Assembly (NCBI GenBank): GCA_031287585.1
Contig: JAITST010000345.1
Location: 1-13,640 of the forward strand
Source of the DNA: Planctomycetaceae bacterium
Lineage (GTDB): Bacteria > Planctomycetota > Planctomycetia > Pirellulales > Thermoguttaceae
DNA length: 13,640 nt
Direction of reading: 5' to 3'
The first letter of the stretch is position 1; every line of letters starts with the position of its first letter. Under the pieces are notes generated by a model. The model saw nothing but the letters and a program-made list of their open reading frames with translations, did no database searches and was not told where the DNA came from. Below, in pieces: positions 1 through 7,359 of the stretch. The translations under genes and the position numbers were made by a program.

Positions 1-280
1 TATCACTCGTACAACTCTAAATCATTTTTCAATTTTTTCACCGCCCCCAGTACACGTACTTTTCCAAGAAACTACAGAAAACACCTGAATGCATGTATTT
101 TTCGCATTATGATTTTTGGGAAAGTACAGTTGAAATATACGTACAAATCTTTCCCCTTGCGGGGTAAGTGTCCGTTGTCAACATATACTCAGTAACAATG
201 CGAACACCGCAACTTGCAACCGTGATAACCGCAAACGAAAACCGTTGTATTACAAGCAATCTAAAATCTAAAATTCTACG
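1..280. other. Gene-free stretch downstream of the M16C protease gene
   Basis: I see no convincing gene here; the only sizeable reading frame that enters it is antisense to the protease gene. It holds an imperfect inverted repeat with arms at 56-67 and 116-127 (11 of 12 bases pair), a small perfect hairpin CCCC-TTGC-GGGG at 153-164, and a short tandem AT-rich repeat (TCTAAAA twice) at about 261-275, directly after the protease stop codon. None of these has the T-run of a standard rho-independent terminator in the minus direction, so the end of the protease transcript cannot be placed firmly. Confidence 0.5.
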
Positions 281-3200
281 TCATTCTATCGGTCTTAACG
301 TTGTTTTGAAGAGGTCTTTGTCCTCTTTCAGTTTTTCTTCGTTTCCGAAGACGCAGATGTTGTTTTGTTTCATTGCGTCACGGAACATTTTCGCGAAGTC
401 TCTTAGGTCAGACAATGTTGTCGATAGCACTTCGTCACGGCGTTGCTGGACTTCTTCGCGTTTTTGTCCTGCCAGTATTTCCATCGCGATTGTTCCGCCT
501 TTTGCCGCCGGCGTTTTCGGTTTGTCCAAACTGCCGATTGTCGCTATGATTGCGTTCGTTAATTCTTCGTCGGTCAGTTCCAGTTTCTCCAAAAAGTTCG
601 CAACACCTTCGTATATGTCAACAGTTCGTTTCAAGTTCGGGTCACGATACGACCAAAGCGAGACGATACCAGAGCGAGTTATCGAAACGCCGCCGCCGTA
701 CGCGCCGCCTTGTACGCGGATGTTGTCCCACAAGTAGCCCGTTCGCAAGATATTGGTCAACACCAGCATCTTGCCTGAATACTTCGTTCCGTCCTGTTTG
801 TAGTTCGCCGCTTTCACTACGTACTGAACCCGCGACGGTATAACAACCGCTTCGTTCAACTGACCGAGCGGTTTGTCGTTCGGGTCGTTTGGTTTGTTCG
901 TTAGCGTTGAGTTTTTCGTTAGCAAACCTTCCTTGAATTTTTTCGCAAATGTCTCTTTGAGCGAATCGAAATTTTCTTCGTCTAACGTTATCGAAACGAA
1001 ATCCAAGTTCTCACGGCGCAGAAAATGATTTGCGTACGTTTGCAACTTTTCCGTCATATTCGGGTTCTTTTCGAGTTCTTTGAGGAACTTGTAGAACTCA
1101 ATTCCGCCCGTTCGCTCGTCGTACAAGTCGTCACGCGAGAAGTACGACGCAGCCCGTGTTTGAGCGAAACGGTGTCCGTTCGACATCAGCGATTGTTCCA
1201 AATTGACACGCATTTCCTTAATAATTTCTTTGATGCGTGCGGTATCGTCGAACTTCGTGTTGTTGATAATCTCAAACAACAGGTCAAGTCCCTGTTCGAC
1301 TTTCGGTAACATAACTTTCGTGTTTATGCTTATCCGCACATCGTACTCGCCGCCCGTTCCAACCAGATCATACGAACCGACCGCAGTTGAAATTCCGCCA
1401 GTGTGCAAGTCGGTCTCGTTACTCAAATCGGCATACGTATATTTCGCCGTGTCAAGCCGTCCGAGTAATTCCGTCAGCAGCGCCGCGTAAGAACTCGACT
1501 CCGCAATCGGTTGCTGTTTCGCTTTGAAGTAGAACGATATGTACGCTATTTTGTTTGTGTCAACAGTCGTGTTCACTACCGGTATATCGCCGACCGTCAA
1601 CCGCCTGAACGGAATATCTTCCGCCTTCTTATCAACGTCCGCAATCGTGAGACGCGGAATCTTCGCGACATCCTCTGGTTTGTCCGGCGCAGATTGACGC
1701 GCGAGCAAAACCTGTTGTTCGCGTTTTATGTTTTCGAGTTGCTCGTTTGACAACGACTCTTTAATCTTCGCGAGTTTAGCGGCTAGTTTGTCCGCACGTT
1801 CTTTTTCGAGACCTTGTTTCGGTTTCAACATAACGAAGCCGCTTGACTTGTTGTCGAGCAGATACTTTTGAATCAGGTTTTCAAAGTAGTTCTTATCAAC
1901 GTTGTCACGGATTGTTTTGAGAATTTTTTCAAACCGCATATCACGTAACGGATCGCCGCCGTAACTCCACGAGTCGATTACGTTCATCGCGACCGCTAAC
2001 CCTTTCGGATAACCGCCCGACATCTGAAACTCGCGTAGTGAGAACTCCGTGCTGTTCAACGCTCCTTCGATAATCTTGCGGTCAATGCCTTCCGTTACAA
2101 GTTTTTTGAGCGTCGAGTCTACAATTTCGATAAACTTCTCTTTCTTATTCGGTTCAGAGTTTTGAACGATAATTGAGAAAGTCGGCTGCAATATCGAACT
2201 ATCGAACGAGCAATTCACGTCCAGTCCGAGTTCCGCGTCGAGCAACGCACGGCGCAACTGTCCCGCTTCACTATTGACGAGAATGTATGTCAGTAAGTCC
2301 ATACCAAAGTACAACTCCGCGTTTTTCAAGTCAACCGGCAACATATAGTTCAAACTCAAAAACGTTTTCGCGTCAGTCGATTCGCCCGTATCAACTGAAT
2401 AATCAACCGTTACGTCTTTCGGTTTGTCGAATTGCGGCTGTGGTACTACGCTTGCGTCAATTTTTTGCTTACTGAATTTCGATAGGTACTCTTTGTCGAG
2501 AAACGCGAGTTGTTCCACGATGTCGCTGTTACCGTAGAGAAATATCATTGAGTTTGACGGATGATAAAACTTGTTGTGGAACGCGATAAACTTTTCTTGT
2601 GTAAGTTCCGTAATGTTGTCAGGGTTGCCGCCTGAATCGTTTGCGTAAGTCGATTGCGGGTACATTGATTGCTGAATCGTTCGGTATAACAGATTCTGCG
2701 GCGACGAGTACACGCCTTTCATTTCGTTATAAACGATACCGTTGTAAGTGAGTTCGTCAGTGTCGGGATTAACTTCGTAATGCCAACCTTCCTGCATCAG
2801 AATTTCGGGAATCTTCTTAACGTTCGGAAAAAAGACGGCATCAAGATAGACATCCATCAGGTTGTGAAAGTCTTTGTCGTTACGGCTTGCGACCGGATAC
2901 ATCGTTCGGTCGTCGGACGTGAAAGCGTTTAGGAACGTTTGTAGTGAACCTTTGAGTAAGTCAACAAACGGCTCTTTTGTCGGGAATTTTTCACTGCCGC
3001 AGAGAGCGGAGTGTTCCATCACGTGCGCGATGCCGGAACTATCAGTAGGCGGCGTGCGGAACGCGATACAGAAAACTTTTTCGTCGTCTTCGGACGCGAG
3101 TTGTAACAGTTGAGCGTCGGTTTTGATGTGAACAAACATTCTGGCTTCCGATTTGACTTCGTCAACCTTTTCAGTCCAGAGTAATTTCCAATTCGGGTTT

Positions 3201-3307
3201 GGTGATTCTTTCATACTATTGTTGGTGGATTGGGTGGGGTTAGCAAACAGCGGTGCGGCAAGCAAGCCAAACAACACCGATATGTAACAGGTAAAAATTT
3301 TTGTCAT
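281..3307 (-). CDS. M16C family zinc metalloprotease (presequence protease, PreP-like), probably exported
   Basis: The product has 1008 residues, the usual size of PreP-type M16C peptidases, which form a clamshell of two halves and degrade short unfolded peptides. The inverted zinc motif HxxEH is H95-V-M-E98-H99, and the third metal ligand is probably E195 in the VYNEMKG segment. The C-terminal half keeps the RVQGGAYGGG motif (864-873), whose Arg and Tyr six residues apart are conserved in PreP for substrate binding. Residues 1-22 look like a Sec signal peptide: a Lys near the start, a hydrophobic core (ISVLFGLLAAPLF) and possible cleavage after A22. I see no lipobox. Export to the periplasm or cell surface is inferred. 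The start is chosen for the signal peptide; it is preceded by AACT, with no Shine-Dalgarno sequence. The gene has its own promoter at 3364-3392, so it need not depend on the genes upstream. The family call is firm; the location is less so. Confidence 0.93.
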   Translation of the reverse strand: MTKIFTCYISVLFGLLAAPLFANPTQSTNNSMKESPNPNWKLLWTEKVDEVKSEARMFVHIKTDAQLLQLASEDDEKVFCIAFRTPPTDSSGIAHVMEHSALCGSEKFPTKEPFVDLLKGSLQTFLNAFTSDDRTMYPVASRNDKDFHNLMDVYLDAVFFPNVKKIPEILMQEGWHYEVNPDTDELTYNGIVYNEMKGVYSSPQNLLYRTIQQSMYPQSTYANDSGGNPDNITELTQEKFIAFHNKFYHPSNSMIFLYGNSDIVEQLAFLDKEYLSKFSKQKIDASVVPQPQFDKPKDVTVDYSVDTGESTDAKTFLSLNYMLPVDLKNAELYFGMDLLTYILVNSEAGQLRRALLDAELGLDVNCSFDSSILQPTFSIIVQNSEPNKKEKFIEIVDSTLKKLVTEGIDRKIIEGALNSTEFSLREFQMSGGYPKGLAVAMNVIDSWSYGGDPLRDMRFEKILKTIRDNVDKNYFENLIQKYLLDNKSSGFVMLKPKQGLEKERADKLAAKLAKIKESLSNEQLENIKREQQVLLARQSAPDKPEDVAKIPRLTIADVDKKAEDIPFRRLTVGDIPVVNTTVDTNKIAYISFYFKAKQQPIAESSSYAALLTELLGRLDTAKYTYADLSNETDLHTGGISTAVGSYDLVGTGGEYDVRISINTKVMLPKVEQGLDLLFEIINNTKFDDTARIKEIIKEMRVNLEQSLMSNGHRFAQTRAASYFSRDDLYDERTGGIEFYKFLKELEKNPNMTEKLQTYANHFLRRENLDFVSITLDEENFDSLKETFAKKFKEGLLTKNSTLTNKPNDPNDKPLGQLNEAVVIPSRVQYVVKAANYKQDGTKYSGKMLVLTNILRTGYLWDNIRVQGGAYGGGVSITRSGIVSLWSYRDPNLKRTVDIYEGVANFLEKLELTDEELTNAIIATIGSLDKPKTPAAKGGTIAMEILAGQKREEVQQRRDEVLSTTLSDLRDFAKMFRDAMKQNNICVFGNEEKLKEDKDLFKTTLRPIE

Positions 3308-3363
3308 AGTTAATACATTGTTAGTGGGTTATTGGTTGTTAATGTTGAAATCATGGAAATTTA

Positions 3364-3392
3364 ATTTTAACCGACTCAGTAACGGGTTTCAA
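3364..3392 (-). promoter_or_regulatory. Sigma-70-like promoter of the M16C protease gene
   Basis: On the minus strand the -35 box is TTGAAA (3387-3392) and the -10 box is TAAAAT (3364-3369). They are exactly 17 bp apart, and each matches the consensus at 5 of 6 positions. The start codon is about 55 bp downstream, giving an untranslated leader of roughly 50 nt. This is the best-formed promoter I found in the window. Confidence 0.55.
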
Positions 3393-3446
3393 GTGGTGCG
3401 GGAAAACCGACCGTCAATAGGTGTGTAAAAATAAATGGAGGATTTT

Positions 3447-3482
3447 ATTTTAGATTTTGTGTATTAAAACAAAATCTAAAAT
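3447..3482 (-). terminator. AT-rich hairpin after the hisN-like gene, probable terminator
   Basis: A perfect 14-bp inverted repeat (arms 3447-3460 and 3469-3482, core TTTAGATTTTGT) encloses an 8-nt loop. It starts about 30 bp after the stop codon of the hisN-like gene and lies before the protease promoter, where a terminator would be expected. The stem is very poor in GC, and the minus-direction flank is AAAATCC-like, not a clean T-run, so it may be a weak terminator or a 3'-end processing and stability structure. Read in the plus direction it is followed by a T-rich tract, but no plus-strand gene leads into it. Confidence 0.45.
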
Positions 3483-3512
3483 TCTTTTTCTTTCTTCGTG
3501 GTGAAAAAACTA

Positions 3513-4301
3513 TTACTGTGACGACAGTTGGCAAATTTTGAGTGTTTCCGCGTGCAGAATACTGTTTGCTGCAATTGCGTTTGCTACTTCGATTGACTGC
3601 TTCCCGTTCCAGCCGGAGAAACAGCCGCCGGATTCTTGCATTATTATCAGCAGAGGTCCCGCGTCCCAAATACTCAACGCCGGGTCAACCATCACGTCGG
3701 CTCTACCGGTTGCAACTAACGCATAACCATAAGCGTCGCCCCACGTCCTTGTCAAACCCGCTTCCGCTTCCAACGCGTCAAACACGTTTGAACATTTTTG
3801 CTTTTGAAACGTTCGTATCTCGCTCGTCAACAACAACGCTTCACCAAACGATTTCGTTTTCGATACTTCCGCCCGCACCGGTTTGTCGAAATATTTACCT
3901 TCACGCCACGCGCCAACACTTTTCGCCGCCCAAACTCTCTCGCCAAGCGCAGGCAACTCAATAACGCCTATCAACGATTCGTCACCGTGCCTTACGCCGA
4001 CTAACGTACTGTACAACGGAACACCGTGAATGAACGATTTCGTTCCGTCAATCGGGTCAAGTATCCACTGCCAACCGCTCCCGCCGCGTTTCTCTGGAAA
4101 CTCCTCGCCGAGTATCGCGTCGTCGGGAAACATTTCCTCTATACGTTTACGTAATAACAATTCGGCACCGCGGTCAGCCGCAGTAACAGGTGTCATATCC
4201 GCCTTCTGTTCGACGACGATGCTAGCGTCACGAAAAAAAGGCAACGTAAATTTTCCCGCTTCAAGAGCGATTTGTTTAGCAAATTCAAGCCGTTGTTGCA
4301 T
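3513..4301 (-). CDS. hisN: Inositol monophosphatase family phosphatase, probable histidinol-phosphatase (HisN type)
   Basis: This 262-residue protein has the full Mg-dependent IMPase-family active site: E67 in GEEFPE, the metal-binding loop D82-P-I-D85-G-T, and D213 in SIWDAGPLL. The stretches around DGTKSFIHGVPLYSTLVG and TWGDAYGYALVATGRADVMVDP fit the HisN-type histidinol-phosphatases (L-histidinol phosphate to L-histidinol, the penultimate step of histidine synthesis) better than plain inositol or PAP phosphatases. Substrate choice in this family is hard to read from sequence, so the specific function is an inference. It lies 46 bp after purL on the same strand and is probably cotranscribed. 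Histidine synthesis releases AICAR into the purine pathway, which makes the pairing sensible. The start has AACT immediately before ATG and no Shine-Dalgarno sequence. A hairpin follows the stop codon. Confidence 0.85.
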   Translation of the reverse strand: MQQRLEFAKQIALEAGKFTLPFFRDASIVVEQKADMTPVTAADRGAELLLRKRIEEMFPDDAILGEEFPEKRGGSGWQWILDPIDGTKSFIHGVPLYSTLVGVRHGDESLIGVIELPALGERVWAAKSVGAWREGKYFDKPVRAEVSKTKSFGEALLLTSEIRTFQKQKCSNVFDALEAEAGLTRTWGDAYGYALVATGRADVMVDPALSIWDAGPLLIIMQESGGCFSGWNGKQSIEVANAIAANSILHAETLKICQLSSQ

Positions 4302-4347
4302 AGTTGTAATGAGATGAGTGTGAGGGGATGTTTTACTCGAACGATTG

Positions 4348-7260
4348 CTAAAAATCCAACGGTTTCAACCACGTTGTTTTCAGTTTTTCTATTGGCACTT
4401 CCATCCGCGTTTTTCCGTCGTGCGTTACTTTCATTATCTGATTATTTGTTACGTTTCCGATTTTTGCGTATTGCAAACCTTGCATTGCTTTCTCAAATTG
4501 TTCTGCTTTGCTTGGATTTACTTCGCAGATGAAACGGGTGTTAGATTCGCTGAACAATTGAGTTGTGTCGTCTAAACCGTTTTTCGGTAACGTTACGTTT
4601 ACACCTTTATTTCCCGCAAACGACATCTCCGCCAGACTTACCGCTAACCCGCCTTCACTTAAATCGTGACACGCGATTACGCAGCCGTCATTTATCGCTT
4701 GGTGGAGCGAGATGAATATCTGTTTGGCTTTTACCGCGTCAACCTTCGGCGATTGTCCGCCTTTTAGTTTATTTACTTTTGCGTAGTGCGAACCGCCCAA
4801 CTCTTCTTTCGTCTCTCCTACCAGATACACAATACTTCCATCCTGTTTGAAATCCATCGACACACATTTCGTCACGTCGTCCACCTGCCCCATCGCACTG
4901 ATTAGCAACGACGGCGGAATCGCTATCGTTTGACCTGTTTCACGGTTTCTAAATTCGTTGTTCAAACTATCCTTACCACTCACAAACGGCGTTCCCAAAA
5001 CTGTCGCTACATCGTAACACGCAATCGCCGCCCTGACTAGCGAACCTAACGTTTCAGGTCGTTCCGTATTACCCCAACAGAAGTTGTCAAGAATCGCAAT
5101 CGTCTGCGGGTCAGCACCAACCGCGACCGCGTTCCGTATCGCCTCGTCAATCGCCGATGCCGCCATATCATACGTATCGAAATCGCCGTAACACGGATTC
5201 ATCCCGCACGATAGCACAAGCCCGCGCTGCGAATCAATTCGCGGTCGAACAACCGCCGCGTCACCGGGTCCGTCGTCGTTCGCGCCGACCAGCGGCTTCA
5301 ACACGCTCCCGCCTTGAACCTCGTGATCATATTGACGTATTATCCAATGTTTACTCGCAACGTTAAGCGAACTTAGTATCGCAAACAACGAATCGCTCAG
5401 CGACAACGTTTTACTACCCGCTACCTGTTCATTCGTCAGCGGTGTCACCTCCGGCGGCGTATAAACCGCGTCACGCACAATCGGCGGACGACCATTGTGC
5501 AGAAACGACATCGTCAAGTCCGCGACTTGCGTTCCGTTATACCGCAACACCAATCGCTCTGTTGGTTTGAACGTTCCCAATACTGTCGCTTCGACATCTT
5601 CGCTCTCGCAAAGTTTACGAAACTCGTCCCACTTTTCCGTCGGTACCGAAAACACCATTCGCTCCTGTGCTTCCGAAATCCACGTCTCCGTGTACGTCAG
5701 TCCTTCATACTTAACCGGAATGTTTTTCAGTTCAACCTCCGCTCCGATATGTTCGCCCATCTCACCGACCGCACTCGAAAAGCCGCCCGCGCCGCAATCT
5801 GTTACCGCCGTGAACAACCCCTTGTCGCGTGCCTGCAACATAACGTCAAGCACCATCTTCTCCGTTATCGCGTTCCCGATTTGTACCGCGCCGCCTGAAA
5901 GTGTCTCGCTCTCGCTTGTCAACTCCGCGCTGCTGAACGTCGCGCCGTGAATACCGTCGCGTCCGGTTCGTCCGCCGATTGCAACGATGAGGTCGCCCGC
6001 TTGCGGATTTTTGAACGACAACTCTTTCGGAATAATACCGACGTTACCGCAGAAAACGAGCGGGTTGCCGAGATAACGTTCGTCGAAGTAAACCGCGCCG
6101 TTGACTGTCGGTATTCCCATTCGATTACCGTAGTCGCGAACACCGGAAACGACACCGCGTATGATTCGGCGCGGATGTAGTACGCCTGCCGGTACTTTGT
6201 TCGCGTCGGTATTCGGTGGTGCGAAACAGAAAACGTCGGTACTGCAAACGGGCTTCGCGCCCATACCGGTTCCCATCGGGTCACGGATAACGCCGCCCAG
6301 TCCGGTGTTCGCTCCGCCGTAAGGTTCTAACGCGGACGGATGATTATGTGTCTCTACTTTGAAACAAACGTTGTACTTCTCGTCGAACTTAACTACGCCC
6401 GCGTTGTCAGAGAACACGCTCACGCAACGGTCAGCGTCACCGAGTGTCTCGCGGATTTTGACAGTCGCGGCGAAGATGGTTTCTTTGAGCATATTCGTGA
6501 ACACGCGCTCGCCGCTTGGGTCTTTGTAGCGGATTCGTCCGGCGAGAGTTTTATGACTGCAATGTTCACTCCACGTTTGGGCGACGGTTTCCAGTTCGAT
6601 ATCGGTCGGGTCGCGGTCGAGTTTGACAAAGTGCGACTTAATAGTTTGCATCTCCGTTAGTGACAGATACAGTTGACCGTCACGGCTCAACTTCACAAGT
6701 GAATCGTCGTTCATCGAACGAATCGGAACTGTTATCAGTTTGAACGTGTAAGGCGAACCGAGTTGCAAGCGGTCAAACGGCAGCGAACCGATAATCGCTT
6801 GTTCGATTGCGTCGTTTGACAATAACTTGCTGCAAAGAGTTTCCAAACCAACATCGTCAACACCAACAATCCAGTATTTACGAAACGCCCGAACCAATTC
6901 CGCAGTAATGCCGAAGTCAACCATCGCGTTACGGGCGTTTTCACCAACAGTATCGGTAACACCAGCTTTTGGAAGAACATAAATGGTTTTGGCATCACGC
7001 AATTTGGAATCAGGATGTTTGTCAAGCCGGCTATCGTGAACGGCACCGAACACAGCGGTTTCGGTAACTGAATCAACAAGCAATTTCCGGCAAACCAATT
7101 CCGCTTGTGACTTGTCAATTTCACCCTGAATCAAGTACCCCGAAGCGAATCCAACTGCAACCGAATCCGCTCCCAAAACTTCAGCAGCATCACAAGCCGC
7201 CGCTTCACCAATCAAATCACGTTGTCCGTCAGCGCAATGAATAACAATTTCCCAAAGCAT
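4348..7260 (-). CDS. purL: Phosphoribosylformylglycinamidine synthase, PurL with fused N-terminal PurS-like region
   Basis: This is the ATP-dependent enzyme of de novo purine synthesis that converts FGAR to FGAM using ammonia from a glutaminase partner. The 970-residue protein carries two AIRS-type repeats. In the first, the signature SEHCSHK is at 231-237, ETHNHPS at 303-309 and the Gly-rich GGRTGRDGIHGAT at 429-441. In the second, GMNPCYGDFD begins at 686 and SGKDSLNNE lies at 761-769. It is longer than small PurL (about 740 residues) and shorter than the large fused PurL (about 1300). The extra length is N-terminal: residues 1 to about 75 and about 90-160 each look PurS-like, the second including VLPKAGVTDTVGENA. 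No C-terminal class I glutaminase domain is present, so a separate PurQ must be encoded elsewhere. The start is preceded by CAACAACT with no Shine-Dalgarno sequence. Confidence 0.95.
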   Translation of the reverse strand: MLWEIVIHCADGQRDLIGEAAACDAAEVLGADSVAVGFASGYLIQGEIDKSQAELVCRKLLVDSVTETAVFGAVHDSRLDKHPDSKLRDAKTIYVLPKAGVTDTVGENARNAMVDFGITAELVRAFRKYWIVGVDDVGLETLCSKLLSNDAIEQAIIGSLPFDRLQLGSPYTFKLITVPIRSMNDDSLVKLSRDGQLYLSLTEMQTIKSHFVKLDRDPTDIELETVAQTWSEHCSHKTLAGRIRYKDPSGERVFTNMLKETIFAATVKIRETLGDADRCVSVFSDNAGVVKFDEKYNVCFKVETHNHPSALEPYGGANTGLGGVIRDPMGTGMGAKPVCSTDVFCFAPPNTDANKVPAGVLHPRRIIRGVVSGVRDYGNRMGIPTVNGAVYFDERYLGNPLVFCGNVGIIPKELSFKNPQAGDLIVAIGGRTGRDGIHGATFSSAELTSESETLSGGAVQIGNAITEKMVLDVMLQARDKGLFTAVTDCGAGGFSSAVGEMGEHIGAEVELKNIPVKYEGLTYTETWISEAQERMVFSVPTEKWDEFRKLCESEDVEATVLGTFKPTERLVLRYNGTQVADLTMSFLHNGRPPIVRDAVYTPPEVTPLTNEQVAGSKTLSLSDSLFAILSSLNVASKHWIIRQYDHEVQGGSVLKPLVGANDDGPGDAAVVRPRIDSQRGLVLSCGMNPCYGDFDTYDMAASAIDEAIRNAVAVGADPQTIAILDNFCWGNTERPETLGSLVRAAIACYDVATVLGTPFVSGKDSLNNEFRNRETGQTIAIPPSLLISAMGQVDDVTKCVSMDFKQDGSIVYLVGETKEELGGSHYAKVNKLKGGQSPKVDAVKAKQIFISLHQAINDGCVIACHDLSEGGLAVSLAEMSFAGNKGVNVTLPKNGLDDTTQLFSESNTRFICEVNPSKAEQFEKAMQGLQYAKIGNVTNNQIMKVTHDGKTRMEVPIEKLKTTWLKPLDF

Positions 7261-7359
7261 AGTTGTTGAATGTTAGTTAAAGTAGAAAGAGAGAAAAACA
7301 ACCGATACATTCTACAATATAGCACAACGTAATAAAAGCCCCAGCCGTAGAGAGATTAG
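7261..7359 (-). other. Leader region of purL
   Basis: This 99-bp gap separates the stop codon of the histidine kinase gene from the purL start. On the coding strand the last 50 bases are a pyrimidine-rich and then A/C-rich leader ending CAACAACT-ATG, without a Shine-Dalgarno sequence. A TAGAAT hexamer at about 7309-7314 could be a -10 box, but its -35 match is poor (TTTTAT). I found no convincing terminator for the kinase gene here. Confidence 0.3.

Noticed and set aside
5495..5950. Long antisense reading frames across purL and the other large genes
   Set aside because: They lie opposite well-conserved coding sequence and encode low-complexity Ser/Arg-rich products with no recognisable domain; they are by-products of codon use on the opposite strand.
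7321..7359. Possible terminator after the histidine kinase gene (GGCTGGGGC followed by TTTTATT on the minus strand)
   Set aside because: There is a T-rich tail but no complementary arm to form a stem.
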